The notes beneath the pieces are model-generated. The model saw only the letters and a list, made by a program, of their open reading frames with translations, was not told the DNA's origin and made no database searches. The translations under genes were made by a program, and so were the position numbers. From DSOT01 sp052386775 (lineage in GTDB: Bacteria > Pseudomonadota > Gammaproteobacteria > Burkholderiales > SG8-41): a DNA stretch of 8,293 nt. This document shows, in pieces, positions 1 to 6,508 of this stretch. The number at the start of each line of letters is the position of its first letter. Position 1 is the first letter of the stretch. The stretch covers positions 1 to 8,293 of the forward strand of contig JBQTJV010000077.1 of NCBI GenBank assembly GCA_052386775.1, written 5' to 3'.

Positions 1-575
1 TACACCACGTAGAGCTTCGCGTCGTAGCCGTTGGTGATGAACTGCTTGCGGCCGTTGATCACCCACCGGTCGCCGCGCAGCTCCGCCCGCGTGTGCATCA
101 TCGCTTCGGGCACGTCGTAGGGCAGCCCGCGGTCGGAGGCGCCGCGCGGCTCGGTCAGGCAGTGCGCGAGCAAAAACGACGGGTCCTCCGCGATGCGCGG
201 GAACCACTTTTCCTGCAGATGCCGGGGCGCGATATTGGCGAGGAGCTTGCAGATCTTCCAGATTTGCGTGAGCTTGTCGGCGAGCCCCGAGTCGCCGCGC
301 GAGATCTCCTCCGCCACCATGGCGAACGTCTGCACTTCGTGCGCCGGGTCGACCGGCGTGCCGCCGAATTCCTCGGGAATCCCGAGCGTGCGGACCCCGA
401 TCTTGTGCGCCGCTTCGAGCAGTTCGCGCGACGGCCGGTTCTCCGGCTTCATGTCCCACTCCTTCTCCCAGTGCTTGCGGATGAAGGGGATGACTTCGCC
501 GTCCACGAACGCGCGTATGGTGTCGCGCATCATGCGCTGCTCTTCGGAGAGCGCGCGGTCGATCATTTCATACAT
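1..575 (-). CDS. Acyl-CoA dehydrogenase, N-terminal part (cut by window edge)
   Basis: Flavin-dependent dehydrogenase expected to introduce the alpha-beta double bond into an acyl-CoA in the cytoplasm. Only the first 191 residues are in the window; the rest lies beyond base 1. It begins MYEMIDRALSEEQRMMRDTI. Residues about 8-120 form the all-helical N-terminal domain (with GIPEEFGG at 65-72), and the beta domain begins near 133. CLTEPRGASDRG (139-150) matches the family's TEP..GSD segment, and GRKQFITNG (175-183) matches the G.K.FITNG segment beside the FAD site. The ATG at 575 is preceded by GGGAG seven bases upstream. The catalytic glutamate lies in the missing part, so chain-length preference and even dehydrogenase activity cannot be checked. 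It is the last visible gene of a same-strand run behind two hydrolases, which suggests it oxidises the acyl group they release; that link is inference. Confidence 0.93.
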   Translation of the reverse strand, partial: MYEMIDRALSEEQRMMRDTIRAFVDGEVIPFIRKHWEKEWDMKPENRPSRELLEAAHKIGVRTLGIPEEFGGTPVDPAHEVQTFAMVAEEISRGDSGLADKLTQIWKICKLLANIAPRHLQEKWFPRIAEDPSFLLAHCLTEPRGASDRGLPYDVPEAMMHTRAELRGDRWVINGRKQFITNGYDAKLYVV

Positions 576-594
576 GGAATATCTCCCTTGTCTT

Positions 595-610
595 CCCGGC
601 GTACGCCGGG
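595..610. repeat. Palindromic intergenic repeat unit (REP/MITE-like)
   Basis: CCCGGCGTACGCCGGG is a perfect 16-bp palindrome in the 44-bp gap between the stop of the alpha/beta hydrolase and the start of the acyl-CoA dehydrogenase. With its flanks (CTT on the left, ATCCAGA on the right) it resembles the dispersed 'TTCCCGC...GCGGGAATCCAG' intergenic element common in betaproteobacterial genomes. Only one copy is in the window, so the repeat status rests on recognition of the motif. In the transcript it would fold into a strong hairpin just 5' of the dehydrogenase ribosome binding site. There is no following U-run, so it is more likely an mRNA stability or processing element than an intrinsic terminator. 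Confidence 0.6.
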
Positions 611-619
611 ATCCAGACT

Positions 620-1408
620 TTACGTTGCATGCCGGACGATGAAATCGAGCGTGACCTGCGCGGTGGCGTCGGGATCCGAGCCCGCCGCATGATAGCCGTC
701 GATCGGGATGATCGCCAGTTCGGAATCAGGAATCGTCTTCTGCCAGCTTTCGAATACCGCTTTCCCGCGTCGCGCCGTATCGGTACCGATGACGAGGGCA
801 GGGCAACGAATGCGCTTGATATCTTCGCGAATGTCGATGGCGCTGACCCAGCGCAAGTAGGCATGCACCGTCGATAACGCCGTCGCACCCATCATGTCGG
901 ACCACCAGTCGATGCCCGCCTCCGGCATGCGGCTCCCCATGCGTTCGCGCTGCGTTCGCTTCGCCCAGCTCCGCACGCCATCGCGCGCCATCTCCTCGAT
1001 CCAGCCATCCGCCCTGGGCGCTGTGACAGGCGAACACGCGACCGTGATGGTCCTCGTCAGTTCCGGGTGCGTCGCCGCGAGCATCAGCACGCTGATCCCG
1101 CCGCTCTTGCCGCCCACGACGTGCACCGGCTCCCCCGCGACCTGTCGGATCATCGCCGCGAGATCCGCCACGAACATTTCGGTCGTCAGCGGAAAATCCC
1201 GCGCCACCGGACCCGATTTTCCGAACCCGCGCTGATCGATGCGGATGACGCGATAGCGGCGGGAAAAATGCGGCACCCACGCGCGCCAGGCTTCGGTCGT
1301 TTCGGTGAAGCCGTGAACGAACAGCACGCTTTCCGGGCGGGTCCAAGCGTCGGTGTGGTCATCGACCGTGTAGTACAGCCGGCAGTCCGGGCGCTCGAGA
1401 TAAGGCAA
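620..1408 (-). CDS. Alpha/beta-fold hydrolase
   Basis: Cytoplasmic serine hydrolase of the alpha/beta superfamily, 262 residues, the usual size. The oxyanion strand motif HGF is at 32-34, followed by DQRGFGKS (58-65). The nucleophile elbow is G-K-S-G-G with Ser102. Likely acid is Asp210 (after ALVIGTD) and the base is His240 (DGYH), so the triad looks complete. A helical cap spans roughly 130-195. Substrate is not predictable; ester or lactone hydrolysis is the family norm, but epoxide hydrolases, haloperoxidases and C-C hydrolases share the fold. The start is TTG at 1408: the first in-frame ATG is at residue 77, well inside the fold, and AGGGG lies 8 bases before the TTG. It starts 11 bases after the stop of the CocE-type gene, so the two are almost certainly cotranscribed. 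A perfect palindrome lies between them. Confidence 0.9.
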   Translation of the reverse strand: MPYLERPDCRLYYTVDDHTDAWTRPESVLFVHGFTETTEAWRAWVPHFSRRYRVIRIDQRGFGKSGPVARDFPLTTEMFVADLAAMIRQVAGEPVHVVGGKSGGISVLMLAATHPELTRTITVACSPVTAPRADGWIEEMARDGVRSWAKRTQRERMGSRMPEAGIDWWSDMMGATALSTVHAYLRWVSAIDIREDIKRIRCPALVIGTDTARRGKAVFESWQKTIPDSELAIIPIDGYHAAGSDPDATAQVTLDFIVRHAT

Positions 1409-1419
1409 GGGTCAGACCC
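1409..1419. repeat. Short inverted repeat at a TTG start codon
   Basis: GGGTC-A-GACCC is a perfect 5-bp inverted repeat around one base. It fills the gap between the TAG of the CocE-type gene and the TTG of the alpha/beta hydrolase. On the coding strand it reads AGGGGTCTGACCC, so it also contains the purine-rich sequence that would serve as ribosome binding site. A GGGGTCTGACCCC core is a recurrent intergenic palindrome in many proteobacteria. That membership is recognised from memory and no second copy is in this window. If the hairpin forms it would hide the ribosome binding site. Confidence 0.45.
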
Positions 1420-3186
1420 CTATTTCGGGGGGATGAGGGGCAGCAGCAGGTACGATTCGCGCCCGCCGCCTGCGTGCAGCGTCACCTTCCCGCCGAAGAG
1501 CGCCGCCGGCCGGTCGTCGGGATCGTTGTGCGTCATGCCGCCGGTGCCGCGGGTGCCGTAGTGGAATTTCTTGCCGAATTCCGACAGCTCGCCCTCGTAC
1601 TCGTAGTCCTTGCCGCGCACCGTGAGCGCAACGCGCCAGCCCGCCGGCACGACGATGCAGCTTGTCACGATCTCCACCTCGCACTCGTAGATTTCGCCCG
1701 GGGTGAGCGGCTCCTTGCGGTCGTGCGGATGATACGGTCGGTACGGCGTGCTCTTTTTCGGATCGAGGCGGCGGTGCGAGGCGCGCAGCCAGCCGTTCGC
1801 GATCGGCGTATTGGGATCGGTCGAGCCCATGAAGGTGAGTTCCTTGCCCTGTGGATCGAACACGCGCACGATCAGGAAAAGATCGGCATCCGCGGTGGAC
1901 GATGATACGAAGAGCTTCGCCGCCATCGGGCCGGTGATCTCGGTCTCCTTCTCGAGCGGCGGCATCCAGAACGTGACCCCGTCGCCAAGCGCGTCGTACT
2001 CGATCTTCGCCGCCTGCGCCAGCGGCTTGGCAGCGAGGGACTTGCTCGCGGGATCGAGGTAGAACTTCGTCCACTTTGTGCGCGCCAGCGGCCACTCGTT
2101 CTCGTGGCGCAGCACGAAGCGCTCGCCGGGATGGCGGACGTTGAGCTGCACGCGCGGCTGCCGGACCCAGCCGTTGGCGACACCCTTGAGATAGTGGTCG
2201 AAAAAACGCTTCTGCAGCGCGACGCCGTAGCCGCTCGAAAAAAGCGACCAGTGCGAATCCCCGTGCGCCTCCAGCCATTTCGGCGTGTCGTGCGGCGTCT
2301 CGGTGAACCCGTTGAAGGTGCCGCGCGGGTGGATGCCTTGCCCGCCCCAGTTGGCGCAGGTGAGGAGCGGCGTGCGCACGCGCGACAGATCCGCCGTGCG
2401 ACCGCGGTGCCAGTCGTCGTCGAAGGGATGCTTCTTCAGCTCCTCGAACGCATCCACGCGATTCTTCGCCAGCTCCTCGTCGGAGAGCGTGACCGGCCCG
2501 GCAACCGATTCGCCGGTGTTGGGATTCTTCATCGCCCGCTCGCCGCGGCCGTACTGGATGTTCACCACCTGGTGCTTGGCCCAGCGTTTCTGAAACTCGC
2601 ACAGGATCCCGCCGTGATAGCCGGAATCACGGTAGCGGTCGTTCTGGCCTTCCCAGGGGATGATCGCCGCGAGATGCGGCGGATGCATGCCGGCAACGCG
2701 CCACTGGTTGCTCGAGTAGTACGAAATCCCGAGCATGCCGACCTTGCCGTTGCTCCACGGCTGCGTGCCCGCCCACTCGATGCACTGATAGAGGTCCTCG
2801 ATCTCGCGCGGAGAAGCCGGGTCCATGAAGCCCGGCGACCAGCCGGCGCCGCGCGAATCCACGCGCACCACCGCGTAGCCGTGGGGCACCCAGCACTCCG
2901 GATCGGTGGTCTCCCAGTTCTGGTACTTGTTGGACGACATCGTCAGGATTTCCGGATGGTCGGCGACCATCTTTTCCCACTGCAGCGGATAGCCGTCCTG
3001 GTAGGCAAGTCCCTTGCCGTATATGCCGTAGGTGAGGATCACCGGACAGGGCACGCCCTCGTCGATCGGCCGATACACGTCGGCGCGCAGCACCAACCCG
3101 TCATCGACGGGGATCGGCTGGTGCCACGTGATGCGCATGCCATCGCGGATTTCGGTGCGCCTGCAGGAGTCTTGTGCGGTGTTCAT
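1420..3186 (-). CDS. CocE/NonD family serine hydrolase (X-Pro dipeptidyl-peptidase S15-like)
   Basis: A 588-residue cytoplasmic hydrolase; no signal peptide is visible. Layout fits the CocE/NonD family: an alpha/beta-hydrolase domain (about 20-345) with a helical insert, then a C-terminal jelly-roll domain (about 360-588, containing LIVRVFDPQGKELTF). The nucleophile elbow is GISYYSSNQW with Ser155, and VDSRGAGWSPG (109-119) is the typical preceding segment. The base is probably His308 or His312 (HGDSHW). Where cocaine esterase has its catalytic Asp (W-Y-D), this protein reads ANWGGQG (278-284), so the acid is not obvious. Family members cleave acyl esters or amides. ATG at 3186 is preceded by GGAG with 8-base spacing. 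It is first in a three-gene run with an alpha/beta hydrolase and an acyl-CoA dehydrogenase, pointing to catabolism of an ester or amide; the substrate is unknown. Confidence 0.9.
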   Translation of the reverse strand: MNTAQDSCRRTEIRDGMRITWHQPIPVDDGLVLRADVYRPIDEGVPCPVILTYGIYGKGLAYQDGYPLQWEKMVADHPEILTMSSNKYQNWETTDPECWVPHGYAVVRVDSRGAGWSPGFMDPASPREIEDLYQCIEWAGTQPWSNGKVGMLGISYYSSNQWRVAGMHPPHLAAIIPWEGQNDRYRDSGYHGGILCEFQKRWAKHQVVNIQYGRGERAMKNPNTGESVAGPVTLSDEELAKNRVDAFEELKKHPFDDDWHRGRTADLSRVRTPLLTCANWGGQGIHPRGTFNGFTETPHDTPKWLEAHGDSHWSLFSSGYGVALQKRFFDHYLKGVANGWVRQPRVQLNVRHPGERFVLRHENEWPLARTKWTKFYLDPASKSLAAKPLAQAAKIEYDALGDGVTFWMPPLEKETEITGPMAAKLFVSSSTADADLFLIVRVFDPQGKELTFMGSTDPNTPIANGWLRASHRRLDPKKSTPYRPYHPHDRKEPLTPGEIYECEVEIVTSCIVVPAGWRVALTVRGKDYEYEGELSEFGKKFHYGTRGTGGMTHNDPDDRPAALFGGKVTLHAGGGRESYLLLPLIPPK

Positions 3187-3204
3187 CGGGACAGCTCCAA
3201 TCTG

Positions 3205-3230
3205 CGCATATGCGTTTGCGCAACGTTGCG
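3205..3230. repeat. Two adjacent palindromes in the leader of the CocE-type gene
   Basis: CGCATATGCG (3205-3214) and CGCAACGTTGCG (3219-3230) are perfect 10-bp and 12-bp palindromes four bases apart. They lie between the predicted promoter at about 3260 and the start codon at 3186, so they would be in the untranslated leader. They could be operator sites for an unlinked regulator or form leader hairpins. There is no U-run, so an intrinsic terminator for the upstream cysteine-synthase gene is unlikely. The two sequences share only the outer CGCA/TGCG, so they may be unrelated. Confidence 0.4.
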
Positions 3231-3258
3231 AAGGGGCGCGCGAGCGGCGAGGCCGCCG

Positions 3259-3267
3259 ATTCTAGCA
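3259..3267 (-). promoter_or_regulatory. Extended -10 promoter for the hydrolase/acyl-CoA dehydrogenase unit
   Basis: On the minus strand the sequence reads TGC-TAGAAT, an extended -10 element (TGn) with a hexamer matching TATAAT at five of six positions. No good -35 hexamer is visible, as is usual for extended -10 promoters. The predicted start is near 3252, giving a leader of about 65 bases before the ATG at 3186. A 5-bp hairpin (CCTGC/GCAGG around GGC) lies just upstream. Confidence 0.5.
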
Positions 3268-3287
3268 CCTGCGCCGCAGGCGGATAT

Positions 3288-4286
3288 TCACAGCCAGTCC
3301 GGACAGGGCAGGCCTTTTTCCTTGAGAAACGAAGGATTGAAGAGCTTCGACTGATAGCGCGTGCCGGAATCCGCGAGTATGGTCACGACGGTGTGGCCCG
3401 GCCCCAGGTCCTGCGCGAGACGGATCGCGCCGGCGACATTGATGCCGCTCGAGCCGCCGAGGCACAACCCTTCCGAGCGCAGCAGGTCGAACACGATCGG
3501 CAGCGCTTCCTCGTCCGGTATCTGATAGGCGTCATCCACCGGCGCGCCTTCGATATTGCGGGTCACGCGGCCCTGGCCGATGCCTTCGGTGATCGAACTG
3601 CCCTCGGATTTCAACTCGCCGTGCTTGAACCAGTGGTACATCGCGGCGCCCATCGGGTCCGCAACTGCAGTGCGGACTTCGCGGCGCTGCTCCTTGAGAA
3701 AAGTCGCGGTGCCGGCAAGCGTCCCGCCGGTGCCGATCGCGCACGTGAAGCCGTCCACCTTGCCTTCGGTCTGCCGCCAGATCTCCGGGCCGGTTCTGCG
3801 GTAATGGCCATCGCGATTGGCGGTGTTGTCCCATTGATTGGCCCACAGCACGCCATTCGCTTCCGTCGCGGCGAGCGCGCGCGCCAGGCGCTCGGAAACG
3901 TGCACGTAATTGTTGGGGTCCTTGTAGGGCACCGCGGGCACCTCCTTCAGTTCGGCGCCGCAGAGCCGCAGCATGTCTTTCTTTTCCCGGCTCTGCGTAT
4001 CGGGAATGACGATGACGGTGCGATAGCCGCGAGCATTGCCGACCAGCGCCAGGCCGATGCCGGTGTTGCCGGCGGTGCCTTCCACGATCACGCCGCCGGG
4101 CTTAAGCAGCCCGCGCCGCTCGGCATCGAGAATGATGTAGAGTGCCGCGCGATCTTTTACCGATCCGCCGGGATTCAGGAATTCAGCCTTGCCGAGGATC
4201 GTGCAGCCGGTGAGTTCCGACGCCTTGCGCAGCTTGATGAGCGGCGTATTGCCGATGGCGTCGACGAAGCCGTTGCGGAAGTCCAT
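3288..4286 (-). CDS. PLP-dependent cysteine synthase family protein
   Basis: Fold-type II PLP enzyme of 332 residues, a member of the O-acetylserine sulfhydrylase group that makes L-cysteine from O-acetylserine and sulfide. The opening MDFRNGFVDAIGNTPLIKL is the classical N-terminus. NPGGSVKDR carries the PLP lysine Lys44, TAGNTG (71-76) is the substrate-carboxylate loop, GTGGT (185-189) grips the PLP phosphate, and GGSSG (277-281) lies near the pyridine nitrogen. The protein ends KGLPCPDWL, typical of a CysK-like subgroup of about 330 residues that differs from E. coli CysK in its insertions. The frame is open up to 4448, but homology begins at the ATG at 4286, so I start there. No Shine-Dalgarno sequence precedes it. 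Genuine cysteine synthase is likely, but a related beta-substitution or lyase activity cannot be excluded. Divergent from the DedA gene. Confidence 0.9.
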   Translation of the reverse strand: MDFRNGFVDAIGNTPLIKLRKASELTGCTILGKAEFLNPGGSVKDRAALYIILDAERRGLLKPGGVIVEGTAGNTGIGLALVGNARGYRTVIVIPDTQSREKKDMLRLCGAELKEVPAVPYKDPNNYVHVSERLARALAATEANGVLWANQWDNTANRDGHYRRTGPEIWRQTEGKVDGFTCAIGTGGTLAGTATFLKEQRREVRTAVADPMGAAMYHWFKHGELKSEGSSITEGIGQGRVTRNIEGAPVDDAYQIPDEEALPIVFDLLRSEGLCLGGSSGINVAGAIRLAQDLGPGHTVVTILADSGTRYQSKLFNPSFLKEKGLPCPDWL

Positions 4287-4292
4287 GCTGCA

Positions 4293-4322
4293 ACTGTAGC
4301 GCGCGCGGGGAGCGGCGGTAAA
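4293..4322 (-). promoter_or_regulatory. Candidate promoter giving a leaderless cysteine-synthase mRNA
   Basis: Minus-strand TTTACC (4317-4322), an 18-base spacer and TACAGT (4293-4298). Each hexamer matches consensus at four of six positions. The A of the ATG is the seventh base after the -10 hexamer, which is where transcription would begin, and there is no Shine-Dalgarno sequence. A leaderless message is therefore possible, but the match is weak. Confidence 0.3.
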
Positions 4323-4371
4323 GGTTTCACCGGGCGGGCAGCTTGCGACAGGTGTGCGGCTGAACGACCGC

Positions 4372-4402
4372 TTGCGGGCAGCGGCCCCGCCGGTGCTAAG
4401 CT
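4372..4402 (+). promoter_or_regulatory. Candidate promoter for the DedA gene
   Basis: TTGCGG (4372-4377), a 19-base spacer and TGC-TAAGCT (extended -10, hexamer 4397-4402). Predicted start is near 4409, 38 bases before the ATG. The -10 hexamer is poor and the spacer long, so this is the best candidate in a 160-bp divergent gap rather than a firm call. Confidence 0.3.
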
Positions 4403-4446
4403 GACGCTGCGTTTTTCGCTGTGCTCGCTTTTTTCCGACGCCTGAC

Positions 4447-4998
4447 ATGGTTCCCGACGCGTTTATCGGCCCTCTCGGTTACCTCGCCGTTTTTCTGGGC
4501 ACCATGCTCGAAGGCGAGAGCGTGCTCGCGATGGCGGGCCTCGCGGCGCATCACGGCTATCTTTCGTTTCCCGCTGTCGTGGCCGTTGCGGTGGTCGGCG
4601 CATTTCTCGGCGACCAGGTTTTCTTCTTCATCGGCCGCCGCTACGGCAACCGCGTGCTCGCGCGCTTCCCTTCACTCGCGGCGCGGGCGCCTCGCATTCA
4701 GGCGCTGCTCAAGCGCTGGGACGTCCTCGCCGTCGTCCTGGTGCGCTTCCTCTACGGTATGCGCATTGCCGGCCCGATCGTCATCGGCTCGAGCGGCATC
4801 CCGGCGTGGCGGCTCGCGCTCTTCAACTTCATCGGTGCGCTCATCTGGGCGCCGCTGATCGCCGGCATCGGCTATTTCGCAGGCCGGGCGCTCGAGATCT
4901 GGGTCGGCCGCCTGCACCACGTCGGCATCATTGCCCTGATGCTGGTCGCGCTTGCCGGCGTGATCGCGTGGCTCGTGGTGCAGTCGCGGAAGCGCTGA
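4447..4998 (+). CDS. DedA family inner-membrane protein
   Basis: A 183-residue polytopic membrane protein of the DedA (SNARE-associated/VTT domain) family, proteins linked to lipid-carrier recycling, membrane potential and drug or pH tolerance. Hydrophobic segments lie at about 8-34, 41-62, 93-113, 122-146 and 158-178. Family landmarks are EGES (22-25) in the first re-entrant segment, GAFLGDQVFFFIGRRYG (51-67) with Asp56, and RFLYGMRIAGP (100-110) followed by GSSGIPAWRLALFNFIGALIW. Arg100 and Arg106 fit the conserved arginines of the family. Start is the ATG at 4447; there is no clear ribosome binding site. The next downstream element is a terminator, so it is monocistronic. Which DedA substrate class it belongs to cannot be decided. 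Confidence 0.92.
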   Translation: MVPDAFIGPLGYLAVFLGTMLEGESVLAMAGLAAHHGYLSFPAVVAVAVVGAFLGDQVFFFIGRRYGNRVLARFPSLAARAPRIQALLKRWDVLAVVLVRFLYGMRIAGPIVIGSSGIPAWRLALFNFIGALIWAPLIAGIGYFAGRALEIWVGRLHHVGIIALMLVALAGVIAWLVVQSRKR

Positions 4999-5002
4999 AC
5001 GG

Positions 5003-5026
5003 AAAAGGGGCTTGGCTGCCCCTTTT
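5003..5026. terminator. Bidirectional intrinsic terminator between convergent genes
   Basis: AAAAGGGGC-TTGGCT-GCCCCTTTT: a perfect 9-bp stem with a 6-base loop. The A4 on one side and T4 on the other give a U-tract on either strand. It lies 4 bases after the DedA stop and 10 bases from the end of the convergent cupin gene, so it can terminate both. Confidence 0.88.
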
Positions 5027-5036
5027 GTGCCTTTGG

Positions 5037-5519
5037 CTATTTGGTTTTCTTGGCGGGGCTATCCTTTGAATCCATATAGGTGATACCCCACGGTCCAGTT
5101 CCATGAAGTTGGGCAATCACCTCGCTATCCTTGGAGAAGGCGACCATGGGCTTGCCCTTGCCTATCGAAAAATAGCCACCTGGGCCGAATGCCTTGGCTG
5201 TCTTGGGATCCGGCTTATCTCCCGCAGCAAAATAAAGCGTTCCTGAAAGAATGGTGACGTTTTCATCGGCCGGGTGCGTGTGAGTCCGTATGGTTGTATT
5301 GGGAGGAATGCGAAGGCGCATCACAAACGGTCCGGCAGATTTGGGATCACCGTGTATGACGGCAGTCTTCGCGCCTGGGCCGATGGAAGGTGCGTCTTGC
5401 CATTTGATGTCTTTCTCCATGACGGCGGTATAGTAGGGCTCTGCCGCACTCAGTGGAGCGGCCATGCCGCTGGCTATTCCCAGACAAAAACCCATCGTCG
5501 CGACTTTAACGAGCTTCAT
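5037..5519 (-). CDS. Exported cupin-domain protein
   Basis: A 160-residue single-domain cupin predicted to be exported. Residues 1-25 form a signal peptide (MKLVK, a hydrophobic stretch, then APLSA) with likely cleavage near 25/26. Cupin motif 1 is clear: His80 and His82 in THTHP, Glu86, and Gly93 in LSGTLYF. Motif 2 is degenerate: the segment GGYFSIGKGKPMVAFS (114-129) has no histidine where related exported cupins end in a His-rich PA..HHYAW pattern, and there is no His from 83 to 138. HGTGPW (139-144) is the family's usual last strand. Metal binding may therefore rest on three ligands or be lost. AAGGAGG close before the ATG is a near-perfect ribosome binding site. GC is about 50 % in two sampled lines, against about 62 % in a sampled line of the CocE-type gene, suggesting later acquisition. 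Function unknown. Confidence 0.85.
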   Translation of the reverse strand: MKLVKVATMGFCLGIASGMAAPLSAAEPYYTAVMEKDIKWQDAPSIGPGAKTAVIHGDPKSAGPFVMRLRIPPNTTIRTHTHPADENVTILSGTLYFAAGDKPDPKTAKAFGPGGYFSIGKGKPMVAFSKDSEVIAQLHGTGPWGITYMDSKDSPAKKTK

Positions 5520-5569
5520 GACACCTCCTTGGTTTGCTTAAAATCGTACTGGTTCTCCCCTCGATTGGG

Positions 5570-5600
5570 ATCATATAAAGGTAATTCATCGATTTGTCAT
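5570..5600 (-). promoter_or_regulatory. Candidate promoter for the exported cupin
   Basis: Minus-strand ATGACA (5595-5600; five of six to TTGACA), then 17 bases to TATATG (5572-5577). The overlapping TATGAT (5570-5575) is a better -10 hexamer but at 19-base spacing. The rest of the 5520-5695 gap shows only the terminator of the methyltransferase operon. Confidence 0.4.
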
Positions 5601-5672
5601 GTCGTTGTACCTGGACGGGTAGAGTAGTTGCCGACCTACAGCCAGCTGAGACAGCAACGCAAGCCTGCTCGC

Positions 5673-5711
5673 AAAAATGAAGGCCTGCCTCACAATCAGG
5701 CGTAAGCCTTC
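5673..5711 (-). terminator. Intrinsic terminator of the methyltransferase operon
   Basis: Read on the minus strand: GAAGG (5711-5707) pairs with CCTTC (5683-5679), and CCTG (5687-5684 as CAGG on this strand) pairs with 5700-5697, with a small bulge between stems. The sequence then runs A followed by five T (5677-5673). The 5' arm overlaps the last codons and stop of the second methyltransferase gene. The bulge weakens the hairpin, but position and U-run fit. Confidence 0.55.
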
Positions 5712-6508
5712 AACATCAGATAGCCCAGCGGCAGCGCTATCCCGTCCGCGTCCTCGTATTGAGCGAGTTCTCGGTCTACCTCCTCGTAGAATGCCGCGCG
5801 CTCCTCTTCGCGCACTTTAGCGATGGCAGCGCGGCTGGAAAGGCTGCCCGCAGCGAATGCATCGATGAAGTGCCTCGCGGAGGGGAAACGTGACGTGGTC
5901 AAGCCCGTATGGATATCGACATCACCGAACCCGGCTGTTGCACAAAGCTTTCTTATGTGTTCAGGTTCGCCCATTGAATAAGCCTTCGTGATCGAGGCGA
6001 CGTCGATGTCCCGACGCTGCAAGGCACGTGAGAGGGCAAGCTGTCCCTTGCAGTCCTCCAGTGAACTCCACACTACCGCCACGAATCGTCCACCAGCGTT
6101 CATGACCCGGCGTATTTCGAGCAGTGCTGCCACACAATCCGGAAAATACTGCAAACCCTGAAGGCAGAGGGCAACATCGAATACGTCGTTCCCGAAGGGC
6201 ATTTTCTGCGCGCTCGCGCAGTGCCACTCGAAGCGCACGCCGTCGCAATCGCTGACTGAGGAACTCGCTACTGCAAGCATCGCCGGATCAAAGTCGAGCC
6301 CTGCTACTGAACCGCCAGGAGACAGTTTCTGCGCCGCGATCCGGGCGACGACGCCGGTGCCACACGCCAGGTCGAGAACGCGTTCGCCAGGCCCAAGTGC
6401 CACAGCCCTGACGGCTTCCTCAGCGAGCCGTGCATTGAGCGCGGGAACAATGTACTTCTCGTATGCCTCTGCGGCGGTTGTATCGGGCAAGTCCTTCTCG
6501 ATACTCAC
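5696..6508 (-). CDS. Class I SAM-dependent methyltransferase (UbiE-like)
   Basis: A 270-residue cytoplasmic methyltransferase with a Rossmann-like SAM domain. Motif I is VLDLACGTG (44-52), the acidic end of strand 2 is LDFD (71-74), motif II is FDVALCLQGLQYF (110-122), and motif III is VMNAGGRFVAVVW (135-147). It has a C-terminal helical region after about 165 typical of small-molecule methyltransferases; the acceptor is unknown. The start is GTG at 6508; the next in-frame ATG (residue 78) is inside the SAM fold. The G of this GTG is also the last base of the upstream TAG (TAGTG), and no Shine-Dalgarno sequence lies in the dozen bases before it. Translation is therefore probably coupled to the upstream gene, whose ribosomes must first read through a UGA codon. 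Last gene of the operon, followed by a terminator. Confidence 0.9.
   Translation of the reverse strand: MSIEKDLPDTTAAEAYEKYIVPALNARLAEEAVRAVALGPGERVLDLACGTGVVARIAAQKLSPGGSVAGLDFDPAMLAVASSSVSDCDGVRFEWHCASAQKMPFGNDVFDVALCLQGLQYFPDCVAALLEIRRVMNAGGRFVAVVWSSLEDCKGQLALSRALQRRDIDVASITKAYSMGEPEHIRKLCATAGFGDVDIHTGLTTSRFPSARHFIDAFAAGSLSSRAAIAKVREEERAAFYEEVDRELAQYEDADGIALPLGYLMLKAYA

Noticed and set aside
93..692. Plus-strand open frame over the acyl-CoA dehydrogenase
   Set aside because: Antisense to a gene with clear family signatures.
1412..2602. Minus-strand open frame in another phase of the CocE-type gene
   Set aside because: Arginine-rich out-of-frame translation of the real gene.
2104..3354. 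Long plus-strand open frame (416 codons) opposite the CocE-type gene
   Set aside because: No recognisable domain, and it lies across a well-supported gene with conserved motifs.
3174..4445. Long plus-strand open frame (423 codons) opposite the cysteine-synthase gene
   Set aside because: It is antisense to a clear PLP enzyme; its translation is low-complexity and Ala/Arg-rich, as expected from high-GC codon bias on the other strand.
4287..4448. N-terminal 54-residue extension of the cysteine synthase up to 4448
   Set aside because: The extension is basic, low in family resemblance and would overlap the divergent DedA start; the classical N-terminus begins at the ATG at 4286.
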